A DNA stretch of 22,795 nt from Lachnospiraceae bacterium. GTDB lineage: Bacteria; Bacillota; Clostridia; Oscillospirales; Ruminococcaceae. A model generated the notes under the pieces. The model made no database searches, had not been told where the DNA came from, and saw only the letters and a program-made list of their open reading frames with translations. Below, piece after piece: positions 1-6,229 of this stretch. The position numbers were made by a program, and so were the translations under genes. The first letter of the stretch is position 1. Every line of letters starts with the position of its first letter. The DNA is taken from NCBI GenBank assembly GCA_023664705.1, contig JAMPFE010000032.1:1-22795 (forward strand), given 5' to 3'.

Positions 1-90
1 AAAAACACACTTGTGATGATTTTTACACACTTTATTGTTATTCATTGCTTGCCGATAGCAGCGGCGTGATATTTACACTTTAAGGTACAC

Positions 91-133
91 AACACGGCGC
101 GAGGGTTGAAAAGCTCTCGCGCTTATTCGTGTT
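91..133. other. Hairpin near the left edge
   Basis: GCGCGAG at 97-103 pairs with CTCGCGC at 116-122. An outer pair, AACACG at 91-96 and CGTGTT at 128-133, extends it across an internal bulge. There is no T-run on either strand, so this is not a clear terminator. The rest of 1-146 holds several TTTACAC/TTACACAC-like half-sites and no convincing gene. Confidence 0.4.
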
Positions 134-146
134 ACCGATACAATCA

Positions 147-174
147 AACCGAGCCGCAAAAAAGCCGCTCGGTT
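147..174 (-). terminator. Probable terminator of the XRE gene
   Basis: AACCGAGC at 147-154 pairs perfectly with GCTCGGTT at 167-174. The hairpin lies 9 bases past the stop codon of the leftward XRE gene. The tail on the minus strand is only weakly T-rich, so termination may be partial. Confidence 0.5.
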
Positions 175-182
175 ATTGTTAT

Positions 183-410
183 TTATTCCGTTTGTTTGTC
201 GAGATCATCGGGAACGTACTCCAACAGATCGCCCGGTTGACAATTCAATAATTTGCATATTAAACCGAGTACATCGTACGAAACACTCTCTTGATGCCTT
301 AACCTTGATAAAACACGTTCTCCTAATAGTTTTTCTTGCCTGATTTTATATGAAGAATATCCCGCCTTTTTCAAAGCGTCCAACACGTCAATTTTATATT
401 TAATCGGCAT
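183..410 (-). CDS. XRE/Cro-C1-type HTH repressor (75 aa)
   Basis: A small helix-turn-helix DNA-binding protein of the Cro/C1 (XRE) type. A stand-alone 75-residue HTH with the motif region around residues 15-45 (YSSYKIRQEKLLGERVLSRLR) and the closing LICKLLNCQPGDLLEY is typical of this family. The ATG at 408-410 (minus strand) is preceded by AAAGGAGGTG at good spacing. A minus-strand promoter, TTGTTT at 461-466 and TATAAT at 438-443, fits with a 17-base spacer. The gene is divergent from the small-gene operon that starts at 614. A 26-base near-palindrome lies between the two promoters. By analogy with phage and ICE switches it probably represses that operon and itself. Function is inferred from fold and layout; the exact family is not certain. 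Confidence 0.85.
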   Translation of the reverse strand: MPIKYKIDVLDALKKAGYSSYKIRQEKLLGERVLSRLRHQESVSYDVLGLICKLLNCQPGDLLEYVPDDLDKQTE

Positions 411-437
411 TTATAACACCTCCTTTTTTCTAATTCC

Positions 438-466
438 ATTATACCACAACAAAGCACACAAAACAA
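438..466 (-). promoter_or_regulatory. Sigma-A-type promoter for the XRE gene
   Basis: On the minus strand, -35 TTGTTT (461-466), a 17-base spacer and -10 TATAAT (438-443). It is divergent from the promoter at 516-544. Confidence 0.65.
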
Positions 467-492
467 GTGTATAAATTGTACAAATAATACAC
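467..492. promoter_or_regulatory. Candidate operator palindrome
   Basis: A 26-base near-perfect palindrome centred at 479/480. The outer arms are GTGTAT (467-472) and ATACAC (487-492), the core is TTGTACAA (476-483), and 11 of 13 positions are complementary. It touches the -35 of the XRE promoter and lies 23 bases upstream of the -35 of the divergent promoter, which is a typical place for a repressor site. A looser GTGT/ACAC pair (525-528 and 536-539) runs into the -10 of the rightward promoter. Confidence 0.6.
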
Positions 493-515
493 ACAAACCT
501 TGTGCATGTTGCCTA

Positions 516-544
516 TTGACATTCACACGAATTAGGTGTATAAT
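516..544 (+). promoter_or_regulatory. Sigma-A-type promoter for the early operon
   Basis: TTGACA (516-521), a 17-base spacer and TATAAT (539-544): a consensus promoter. It is about 70 bases upstream of the first gene of the rightward operon. Confidence 0.85.
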
Positions 545-613
545 AATATTAACAGAGAAACGGAAGCACACACGCTCCGAACTCTAAAAAATTCTTACAG
601 GAGGTATTCAAGA

Positions 614-889
614 ATGAACACACAAGAACTCAGCAAGAAACTCTACCAACTCAAAGAGCTTCAAAGAATGTCCGAAGAGATCGCCGCCGAGGCGGAGACG
701 ATCAAGGACGAAATCAAGGCGGCAATGACCGAGCAGAACACCGATACACTTGTTATCGACTGCTTCAAAGTCACTTGGAAGCCCGTAAGCAGCAGCCGCA
801 TCGACACGACCGCCCTCAAGCGCGAACTGCCCGACATCGCGGAACGGTACACCAAAACGAGCACAAGCCGCCGCTTTGTGGTGAACTAA
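614..889 (+). CDS. Small mobile-element protein, Gp157-like (91 aa)
   Basis: First gene of the rightward operon. The start at 614 is chosen because AGGAGGT (599-605) sits 8 bases before it; the frame is open upstream to 536 but nothing there looks like a start. The N-terminal half is a predicted coiled coil rich in Glu and Lys (LYQLKELQRMSEEIAAEAET, continuing through IKDEIKAAM). The C-terminal half has the pattern YKVxWxxVxSSRxDTxALKxxxPxxxxxYTKxxxSRRFxV. That two-part layout recurs in small hypothetical proteins of clostridial conjugative elements and phages, and is reminiscent of siphovirus Gp157-like proteins. The biochemical role is unknown. It sits directly under a repressor-controlled promoter, so it is likely an early-expressed element function. 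Confidence 0.75.
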   Translation: MNTQELSKKLYQLKELQRMSEEIAAEAETIKDEIKAAMTEQNTDTLVIDCFKVTWKPVSSSRIDTTALKRELPDIAERYTKTSTSRRFVVN

Positions 890-895
890 GGAAAA

Positions 896-977
896 GGCTC
901 TTGTAAGCGCTGGAACACTTGCAAGAGCCGATCCCCGAAAGTGGTACGGTGTAGCACTAACAACTACATTGTACCAC
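896..977 (+). other. Two intergenic hairpins in the early operon
   Basis: GGCTCTTGTAAG (896-907) pairs with CTTGCAAGAGCC (918-929), with one wobble. Then GTGGTAC (941-947) pairs with GTACCAC (971-977). No T-run follows the first, so it is not an ordinary intrinsic terminator. Processing, stability or attenuation roles are possible. Confidence 0.5.
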
Positions 978-1051
978 AATTCGAGGAGAAAATCAAGCCC
1001 CTAACCCCAAACAAGGGAAAAATAATTTACATTACTTAGGAGGATTTCACA

Positions 1052-1474
1052 ATGGAAAGAACCGTAAACACTATCAAGACGCCGAGCGTCAAGGACTTTT
1101 TCGCGACCGCAACCAAATTCGAGAACTTGCTTGATAATCTCGGTGGTAACGGCGTAATTGACAACGAGGATGACACAATATTTGTCGAGATCGGCAACGT
1201 CATCGAGGCGTACCTCAGTAACAAGTACATTGCCGTGACAGTTTGTGAACAGCGTGAGGGAGAGCCTCTTGCTTATGATTTTCACATTTTCGATGAAGCC
1301 GAAGCGGCTCAAACGTTCGTTAGCGATTCGATCAAGCACGGCAAGAACTGCCGACCGTGTGACGTTGAGGAACTCAAGCGGCTCGCGTCTTGGGAGTGGA
1401 ATTACCCCTACCGCTACAGCGTTCCCGTCGATGGAATGGCGGCACTGCTGAACGTTGAGGTTGAACCTAAGTAA
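1052..1474 (+). CDS. Hypothetical element protein (140 aa)
   Basis: Not recognised. A 140-residue, mildly acidic soluble protein with no signal peptide, membrane segment or clear motif. The start at 1052 follows AGGAGGA (1038-1044) with a 7-base gap. Visible features are an N-terminal segment KTPSVKDFFATATKFENLLDNL that may be helical, a Cys pair at KNCRPCD near residue 110, and a Trp/Tyr-rich stretch SWEWNYPYRYSVP near residues 117-130. It is the second gene of the operon that begins at 614 and follows two hairpins in the leader gap. It probably belongs to the element's early module; no function can be given from the sequence. Confidence 0.7.
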   Translation: MERTVNTIKTPSVKDFFATATKFENLLDNLGGNGVIDNEDDTIFVEIGNVIEAYLSNKYIAVTVCEQREGEPLAYDFHIFDEAEAAQTFVSDSIKHGKNCRPCDVEELKRLASWEWNYPYRYSVPVDGMAALLNVEVEPK

Positions 1475-1497
1475 ACCACGATAACACAGCGGACAAG

Positions 1498-1525
1498 GTA
1501 CGGCTTGCGGTAGCGTGAGCCGTAC
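1498..1525 (+). other. Intergenic hairpin
   Basis: GTACGGCT (1498-1505) pairs with AGCCGTAC (1518-1525), with a 12-base loop, between the second and third genes of the early operon. No T-run follows. Confidence 0.45.
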
Positions 1526-1560
1526 TAATTCACCGCGATATGACGAAAGGACGGAACACA

Positions 1561-1764
1561 ATGAAAGTGAACATAACGGAAATCGACGATTACGAGTTTA
1601 TCCAGCTCTCGAACAGTCTGAAAGCAATCAGCGGACTGCTCTACGGTTTGGGAACTAATGCACGAGGCGGCATCTGTATCGGCGCGGAGGAACTTGATTT
1701 TCTCGGTAGTGCCACAGCAAAAGCAGCCGACAAACTCAGCGAGTTGATAGCCATGAACACATAA
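1561..1764 (+). CDS. Hypothetical small protein (67 aa)
   Basis: Not recognised. The start at 1561 is preferred over an in-frame ATG at 1540 because the purine stretch GAAAGGA (about 1545-1551) lies upstream of 1561 and nothing usable lies before 1540. The protein is short and mostly helical by composition (FIQLSNSLKAISGLLYGL and LGSATAKAADKLSELIAM), with a central glycine-rich turn (GTNARGGICIG). Third gene of the early operon. Small acidic helical proteins of this kind are common accessory genes of integrative elements. Function unknown. Confidence 0.65.
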   Translation: MKVNITEIDDYEFIQLSNSLKAISGLLYGLGTNARGGICIGAEELDFLGSATAKAADKLSELIAMNT

Positions 1765-1781
1765 ACCACTAACACAACAAG

Positions 1782-1807
1782 CCGCTCGACCGTGCCAGAT
1801 CGGGCGG
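1782..1807 (+). other. Intergenic hairpin before the HTH gene
   Basis: CCGCTCGA (1782-1789) pairs with TCGGGCGG (1800-1807), with one wobble. It lies 16 bases upstream of the Shine-Dalgarno of the next gene. It is the third gap in a row in this operon with such a stem. Confidence 0.45.
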
Positions 1808-1837
1808 TTACTCCGCGCCTTGAAAGGAGGTGATTTT

Positions 1838-2056
1838 GTGAGGAAAACTTTGTACGATAAATTTTTGAATTTTGACCGCTTCCGCGCGTCCGTAAAATAT
1901 CAATTGGTTTTGCGGAATTGGACGTACAAGACCCTAAGCGCCAAAACAGGATATTCTGTTAGCTACCTCACGGCATTGCTGCGCGGTAACGGCTCCAAAA
2001 AGGCAATGCGGGAAGTTTGCGAAGTATTGGGATTAAACCCGAAGGATTTCAAGTAA
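1838..2056 (+). CDS. HTH (Cro/C1-like) DNA-binding protein (72 aa)
   Basis: A second small HTH protein, the last gene of the early operon. The GTG at 1838 is chosen because AAAGGAGGT (1823-1831) lies 6 bases upstream; a TTG at 1820 in the same frame would translate the ribosome site itself. The centre reads LRNWTYKTLSAKTGYSVSYLTALLRG, a good helix-turn-helix, followed by KKAMREVCEVLGLNPKDF, the usual closing helix of Cro/C1 domains. It is likely a Cro-like partner of the leftward XRE repressor or a regulator of the downstream recombinase promoter. Which of the two is inference. Confidence 0.75.
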   Translation: MRKTLYDKFLNFDRFRASVKYQLVLRNWTYKTLSAKTGYSVSYLTALLRGNGSKKAMREVCEVLGLNPKDFK

Positions 2057-2128
2057 ATTGGTTCGGAGATGATCGGCATATATTATAATAAGGTAGATAC
2101 TCGGAAAATCCTTTTGACCGCACTTTAT

Positions 2129-2211
2129 AAACTGATAAATCTAACGGCTTAAAAAAACTTATAAAAGCACTTGACTTTTTCGGTCGAGCGTGGTATAATA
2201 AAACTGATAAA
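2129..2211. repeat. 11-base direct repeat upstream of the recombinase
   Basis: AAACTGATAAA occurs at 2129-2139 and again at 2201-2211, 72 bases apart. The second copy directly follows the -10 of the recombinase promoter. The spacing and place suggest binding sites for a regulator or for the recombinase itself. Confidence 0.4.
2171..2199 (+). promoter_or_regulatory. Sigma-A-type promoter for the serine recombinase
   Basis: TTGACT (2171-2176), a 17-base spacer and TATAAT (2194-2199), about 55 bases before the recombinase start. Confidence 0.8.
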
Positions 2212-2253
2212 AGTAACGACTGTTAAAAATATCACTCAAAGGAGTGTAACACT

Positions 2254-3003
2254 ATGATCTACGGCTATGCAAGGATTTCAAGACCCTCGCAAAATATTCA
2301 GCGGCAAATTCGGAACATTCGCGAGTACGAGCCGACAGCGGTAATTATTGAGGAAGCCTACACCGGAACGACCCAAAGCCGCCCTAAATGGCAAAAGTTG
2401 CTGAATAATCTGGAGAAAGGCGATGTCGTCATTTTCGATTCCGTTTCCCGTATGAGCCGCAATGCCAATGAGGGCTTTTCCGAATACCAAGCCTTATACG
2501 ACCGAGAAATAAGCCTTGTTTTTCTGAAAGAACCGCACATTAACACCAGCGTTTACAGACAGTCCTTGACAAACTCGATTGAAATGACGGGGAATCGGAT
2601 CGCAGATGAGTACATCGCCGCGACAAATCGAGTGTTGATGATACTCGCAGAGCAACAAATCCGCCTTTCATTTCAGCAAAGCGAAAAAGAGGTTTCGGAT
2701 CTTCACCAACGAACCGTTGAGGGAATTGCCACCGCTCGGCTCAACGGCAAGCAGATTGGACAGCGGAAGGGCGCAAAGCTGAACGTGAAGAAATCGCAGC
2801 CGGCAAAGGAAACGATCAAGAAATATTCCAAGACCTTTGGCGGCTCCTTGAGCAATGACGAGGTTCTCAAGCTGGCAGGAATAAGCCACGCGACATTTTA
2901 CAAGTACCGCCGTGAGCTTCTCGCCGAATTGGAACAACAGTCGGAGCAGGAGGAAGAAGCCGCCCGTAAAGAGAAACAGCCGCAAACGCAATGCTCCGAA
3001 TAG
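2254..3003 (+). CDS. Small serine recombinase (resolvase/invertase family)
   Basis: A site-specific recombinase that cuts DNA through a serine-phosphate intermediate. The N-terminus MIYGYARIS carries the catalytic serine (S9) and the conserved Arg (R7). The downstream DSVSRMSRNANEGF holds the conserved Arg pair of the active site. The catalytic domain runs to about residue 150, followed by RQRTVEGIA-like helix sequence and a C-terminal helix-turn-helix (SNDEVLKLAGISHATFYKYRREL, about residues 200-222). At 249 residues it matches the small resolvase/invertase class, not the large integrases. AAAGGAG precedes the ATG and a consensus promoter lies upstream. It might resolve or invert DNA, or move the element. 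The adjacent inverted sequences at 3209-3341 are possible substrates but this is not shown. Confidence 0.9.
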   Translation: MIYGYARISRPSQNIQRQIRNIREYEPTAVIIEEAYTGTTQSRPKWQKLLNNLEKGDVVIFDSVSRMSRNANEGFSEYQALYDREISLVFLKEPHINTSVYRQSLTNSIEMTGNRIADEYIAATNRVLMILAEQQIRLSFQQSEKEVSDLHQRTVEGIATARLNGKQIGQRKGAKLNVKKSQPAKETIKKYSKTFGGSLSNDEVLKLAGISHATFYKYRRELLAELEQQSEQEEEAARKEKQPQTQCSE

Positions 3004-3013
3004 CCGCAACACA

Positions 3014-3041
3014 AAAGCCCCATCCAAACGGATAGGGCTTT
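3014..3041 (+). terminator. Terminator after the recombinase
   Basis: A 12-base stem (3014-3025 with 3030-3041, one mismatch) closed by an AAAC loop and ending in GGGCTTT, 10 bases past the recombinase stop. The tail ATTATAATA is only moderately T-rich. Confidence 0.65.
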
Positions 3042-3175
3042 ATTATAATAGGTATATGTGCGCTTACTAAAAAACAAAATTATCGGCGAGATTCACAAAA
3101 AACCGCCGATAAATTGCCGAATTTTGTCACAAACATAGAAAATCCGAAAACAGAAAAAAATCAAATAAAAACCTA

Positions 3176-3204
3176 TTGACTTCATCGGAATATTATGTTA
3201 TAAT
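3176..3204 (+). promoter_or_regulatory. Strong rightward promoter in the gene-free stretch
   Basis: TTGACT (3176-3181), a 17-base spacer and TATAAT (3199-3204). The expected start is near 3211. The next rightward gene begins at 3682, which implies either a leader of about 470 bases or a separate RNA. Confidence 0.8.
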
Positions 3205-3210
3205 GACAAT

Positions 3211-3344
3211 GAGGATAAATTGAATATAACAACACACACAGGCTCAATTTCTTTGTTCCCGTGTTGATACTCTACTGTTTTATATTGCCTTGTCTGTTGT
3301 GAGTATTTGCTATACAACTTGTATATAACCGCATTCCTCATCAC
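3211..3344. ncRNA. Candidate non-coding RNA region, transcribed from both strands
   Basis: About 130 bases between two facing promoters. The ends are inverted: ATGAGGA at 3209-3215 and TCCTCAT at 3335-3341 can form a closing helix. Inside are AAATTGA (3217-3223) with TCAATTT (3244-3250) and GATACTC (3266-3272) with GAGTATT (3301-3307, last pair a wobble), then the palindrome at 3311-3325. A 15-codon ORF starting TTG at 3220 and ending at 3267 sits behind GAGG (3211-3214) and could be a leader peptide. No known RNA family is recognised. Confidence 0.4.
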
Positions 3345-3350
3345 GTTTTG

Positions 3351-3379
3351 ATTATAACACATTTTTCTCGAAATGTCAA
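3351..3379 (-). promoter_or_regulatory. Leftward promoter facing the one at 3176
   Basis: On the minus strand, TTGACA (3374-3379), a 17-base spacer and TATAAT (3351-3356): a full consensus match. The expected start is near 3344, so it reads back across 3211-3344 toward the 3' end of the recombinase gene. No leftward gene lies downstream. Confidence 0.7.
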
Positions 3380-3681
3380 GAGGAAATTGCGGAAAACTTA
3401 CGATTTAACGGATATGTAAGAAATATCATTGCTATACAAGTTGATATTTGTGCAAAACCACCAAAGATAAGCGAATTGAACGAGTTTATATTCCGCTTAT
3501 ACCGAATACTATGAACGAATGAGGTGTTGCTTATGATTGTGTATCGGCTCCGATGAGAGCGTACATATATTCTAATGAAGTCGTTTCGACTTGAAAAATA
3601 CAAAAAAAACGGTAAAAATCTCCAAAACAGAATTTCGCCTTTGTCTGTTAAAAATTTATTTATTATCGGAGGAATTATATT

Positions 3682-3996
3682 ATGGTAAAAAATCAAGGAA
3701 GAGTTACAGGCGTTCGAGTGCCGCAGCCGGTATCTATTGAGCAAGCCGTATCAACATATTATGAGCGGTCGGAACTGTCAAGCAGCGATATAAAGCGGCT
3801 GTTTAATATCAGCGCAAACTCAACGATTGCAAAGCTGAAAAATCTCGCCAGAACGCAGATGACAGAGGATAACGCCATTGTTTTTGACGGTCGAAATGTT
3901 TCCACAGCGTCGGCTTATGCGGCTTGGGGATTGGATATTTCCAACCTTGAGCAGCGGTTGAAAAAGCTGAAACAGCTTCGGGAGTTGACAGCGTGA
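3682..3996 (+). CDS. Small HTH-containing element protein (104 aa)
   Basis: Not assigned to a named family. Residues about 33-58 (SSSDIKRLFNISANSTIAKLKNLA) look like a helix-turn-helix. A short linker RTQMTEDNAIVFDGRNVSTASAYAAWGLDI follows, then a C-terminal amphipathic helix LEQRLKKLKQLREL. Proteins of this kind are found next to antirepressors in clostridial prophages and integrative elements and are presumed DNA binders. The ATG at 3682 follows GGAGG (3668-3672). It precedes the antirepressor gene by about 100 bases, a gap that holds an 11-base inverted repeat. A regulatory or excisionase-like role is possible but is inference. Confidence 0.65.
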   Translation: MVKNQGRVTGVRVPQPVSIEQAVSTYYERSELSSSDIKRLFNISANSTIAKLKNLARTQMTEDNAIVFDGRNVSTASAYAAWGLDISNLEQRLKKLKQLRELTA

Positions 3997-4030
3997 TCGC
4001 AGTTACTTATAAGCAAAAGTATAGAGACAA

Positions 4031-4073
4031 AACAATTTGGATAGAAAATTTAATAAGAAATCTCCAAATTGTT
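4031..4073. repeat. 11-base perfect inverted repeat before the antirepressor
   Basis: AACAATTTGGA (4031-4041) and TCCAAATTGTT (4063-4073) are perfect complements around a 21-base loop. It ends 14 bases before the ribosome site of the antirepressor gene. It could act as an operator or as an RNA hairpin controlling translation. Confidence 0.6.
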
Positions 4074-4099
4074 TGGAATGACAAGATGGAGGAATGTCA

Positions 4100-4879
4100 A
4101 TGATTGAACTAATAGCAGTAAATTATGAAGGCGAACAGCCTACCGTAAGCGGACGCGAGTTGCACAAGGCTCTGGAAGTAGGAACAAGGTATAATGATTG
4201 GTTCAAGCGCATGTGCGAATATGGTTTTACTGAGAACAAGGACTACATACTCAAAAATGAGTATGTATCTTCCGACAAGCGTGATCGATCCTACGAGCAA
4301 ACCGATCACAACCTCACAATTCCTATGGCAAAAGAGATATGTATGCTACAGCATAATGACAAGGGCAAGCAATTCCGTCATTACTTCATTAGTGTCGAGG
4401 AAGCATGGAACAGCCCTGAAATGGTAATGAAACGCGCACTTGAATTTGCCGACAAGCAGGTAAAGGCGCTTACTTTAAAGATTGAGCAAGATAAACCGAA
4501 AGTTCTTTTTGCCAATGCTGTTGAAACCGCACAAACTTCAATGCTTATAGGAGATTTTGCTAAACTCCTTAAGCAAAACGGGCTTGATATTGGGCAAAAT
4601 AGATTGTTTGTGCGTTTAAGGAACGAAGATTATCTAATAAAAAGCGGGGAACGGCGTAATATGCCAACTCAAAAAGCTATGAAAATGGGGCTTTTTGAGA
4701 TCAAAGAACGGACTGTTGAGAAACCGAATGGAAGTATAATGATAACCAGAACCCCTAAAATTACAGGTAAAGGACAAGTGTATTTTATCAATAAGTTCCT
4801 TGGGAAATCCGCTAATGATACGTTATCATATAACGAGAATAATGCAGTTCCGAACAGAGCAAAAATACAATGCCAATGA
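4100..4879 (+). CDS. Phage-type antirepressor, AntA/AntB + KilAC domains
   Basis: A phage-type antirepressor. The N-terminal part, about residues 10-100 (VSGRELHKALEVGTRYNDWFKRMCEYGF and later LTIPMAKEICMLQHNDKGKQFRHYFISVE), is the AntA/AntB domain. The C-terminal part, about 130-235 (KPKVLFANAVETAQTSMLIGDFAKLLKQNG onward, with RLRNEDYLIKSGERRNMPTQKAMKMGLFEIKE and ITGKGQVYFINKFL), is the KilAC DNA-binding domain. Such proteins relieve repression of phage or satellite genes by binding the repressor. The ATG at 4100 is preferred over 4094 because GGAGG (4088-4092) is only 1 base from 4094. The gene is bracketed by two 11-base inverted repeats. It probably works against the XRE repressor at 183-410. 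Confidence 0.92.
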   Translation: MIELIAVNYEGEQPTVSGRELHKALEVGTRYNDWFKRMCEYGFTENKDYILKNEYVSSDKRDRSYEQTDHNLTIPMAKEICMLQHNDKGKQFRHYFISVEEAWNSPEMVMKRALEFADKQVKALTLKIEQDKPKVLFANAVETAQTSMLIGDFAKLLKQNGLDIGQNRLFVRLRNEDYLIKSGERRNMPTQKAMKMGLFEIKERTVEKPNGSIMITRTPKITGKGQVYFINKFLGKSANDTLSYNENNAVPNRAKIQCQ

Positions 4880-4914
4880 TAATTTACAAATCGTTCAGAG
4901 AATAGAATAATTGG

Positions 4915-4955
4915 GTTTGGAACGCTCGAACACATGCATATAGGGCGTTCCAAAC
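4915..4955 (+). terminator. Inverted repeat / possible terminator after the antirepressor
   Basis: GTTTGGAACGC (4915-4925) and GCGTTCCAAAC (4945-4955) are perfect complements around a 19-base loop. The tail is TGAAATTTTC, which is weak for a terminator. The long loop fits an operator or RNA-binding site as well as a terminator. Confidence 0.5.
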
Positions 4956-4996
4956 TGAAATTTTCATCACATTATAAATTAAGAAAGGAATTTTAT

Positions 4997-6218
4997 ATGA
5001 AAAAAAAAAAAAAAAAACGAAACTTATGTAACTGTTGTCGACGCTATAATGGGGGCGGGCAAAACAAGTTGGGCGATTGATTACATCAACCAACATCAAG
5101 ACGAAAGTATCCTTTATATTGCACCGTACCTTAGCGAAACCGAAAGAATACAAAGTTCGGTATTTCGAGATGTAAAGCTGCCGCAGCAGCACGGTGATGG
5201 AAAAATCGGAGACATTTTAAAACTGCTTGAAAATGAGGAAGATATAGCCAGCACCCACGCGCTATTCACAAAACTCACGGACGAGCACAAAGAAGCAATA
5301 CAATGCGGAAATTATACTCTGTTTATTGACGAAACGATTGAGGCTGTTGCTCCGTATGAGTTGAAAAATAAGGATGATCTTCAATACCTCATTGACAAAG
5401 GCTCTGTCACAATTAACTCGGACGGAGCTATCGAATGGATAGATCACGATTATGACATAGGATTTAATCCGATAAAGGTGTTGGCAAAAAATCACGCGCT
5501 GTACCGTGTCAATGAGACGATACTTATCTGGCAATACCCGCCCGACATTTTCAAGATTTTCAAAAAAATATTTGTTCTGACATATATGTTTAAGTCAAGT
5601 ACAATGAGATATTATTTTGACCTTGCAGGTATTAAGTATAATCTAAAAAGTGTTAAGCAGGGAGATGATGACTATCAGTTTTATCAGCTTGTAGACTATC
5701 ATGAACCATCAATAGAGTATTTCAGAGACAAAATACACATTTACGACAAACCCGATCTAAATAAGATATTCCCGCAAAAAACTACTGCTCTATCAAAGAG
5801 TTGGTTTGATAACTCAAACAACAAATGGAAGATGGAAGCACTTCAAAAGGCAACATATAATTTTTTCCATAATAAGTGCGGGTCTAAATCAAATGAAGTA
5901 ATGTGGACTACCTTTAAAAAACACAAAAATGATTTAAAGGGTAAGGGATATTCAAATTCGTTTGTTTCATTAAATTGTCGTGCCACTAACGATTATGCTG
6001 ATAGTAAGTACCTTGCATATATCGTAAATGTTTTTCCCCATGTGGGTGTGGCTCAATATTTCTTGCAGCACGGCATAAAGCTGGATGATGATAATTACGC
6101 GCTTTCAACATTAGTCCAATGGATATTCAGGAGTGCGATTCGTAACGGAGAAGATGTGTACATATACATTCCGAGCGAACGAATGAGGAATCTGTTGAAA
6201 AGATGGTTAAACGTATAA
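4997..6218 (+). CDS. Helicase-like P-loop ATPase; start out of frame across an A18 run
   Basis: A DEAD/DEAH- or SF2-like phage helicase/ATPase. The P-loop is AIMGAGKTSWAIDYI near the N-terminus; Walker B is LFIDET; near the C-terminus ALSTLVQWIFRSAIRNGEDVYIYIP resembles helicase motif VI. Total length would be about 406 residues. The ATG at 4997 has AAAGGAA upstream at good spacing but is followed by 18 A (5000-5017). That leaves the ATG frame encoding only 27 residues to a stop at 5078. The long frame is open from 5001, with an in-frame TGA at 4998 and no start before the ATG at 5049, which lies inside the P-loop. With 17 or 20 A the ATG would join NETYVTVVDAIMGAGKT perfectly. The gene is either switched by slippage or carries a sequencing error. 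Role: probably replication of the element. Confidence 0.75.
5000..5017 (+). repeat. Poly-A run (18 A) inside the ATPase start region
   Basis: Eighteen consecutive A directly after the ATG at 4997-4999. Such runs are prone to replication and transcription slippage and to read errors. The count decides whether the ATPase can be translated from its own start. Confidence 0.95.
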
Positions 6219-6229
6219 AAAATTAAAAT

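Larger units (their letters stand above)
3042..3681. other. Gene-free regulatory stretch with convergent promoters and hairpins
   Basis: No credible protein gene is seen here. It holds a 9-base stem (3080-3088 with 3104-3112) and two convergent consensus promoters (3176-3204 rightward, 3351-3379 leftward). It also holds a 15-base palindrome TATACAACTTGTATA (3311-3325) and, after that, a chain of hairpins: CTTAC/GTAAG (3397-3420), AAATATCA/TGATATTT (3421-3449), ATAAGCG/CGCTTAT (3467-3500) and AAGTCGTTTCGACTT (3578-3592). TGCTATACAA occurs twice, at 3308-3317 and near 3429-3439. Possible roles are a long leader RNA, a non-coding RNA pair, a recombination site, or an origin. Confidence 0.6.

Noticed and set aside
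2254..3003. Large serine integrase
   Set aside because: At 249 residues it lacks the long C-terminal zinc and coiled-coil domains of large integrases; it fits the small resolvase/invertase class.
3376..3744. Leftward open frame of 122 codons in the gene-free stretch
   Set aside because: No ribosome site, it overlaps the rightward HTH gene start, and its composition is low-complexity AT-rich.
4997..6218. Calling the ATPase a plain pseudogene
   Set aside because: Apart from the A-run the 390 codons are intact with all expected motifs, so slippage or a run-length error is more likely than decay.
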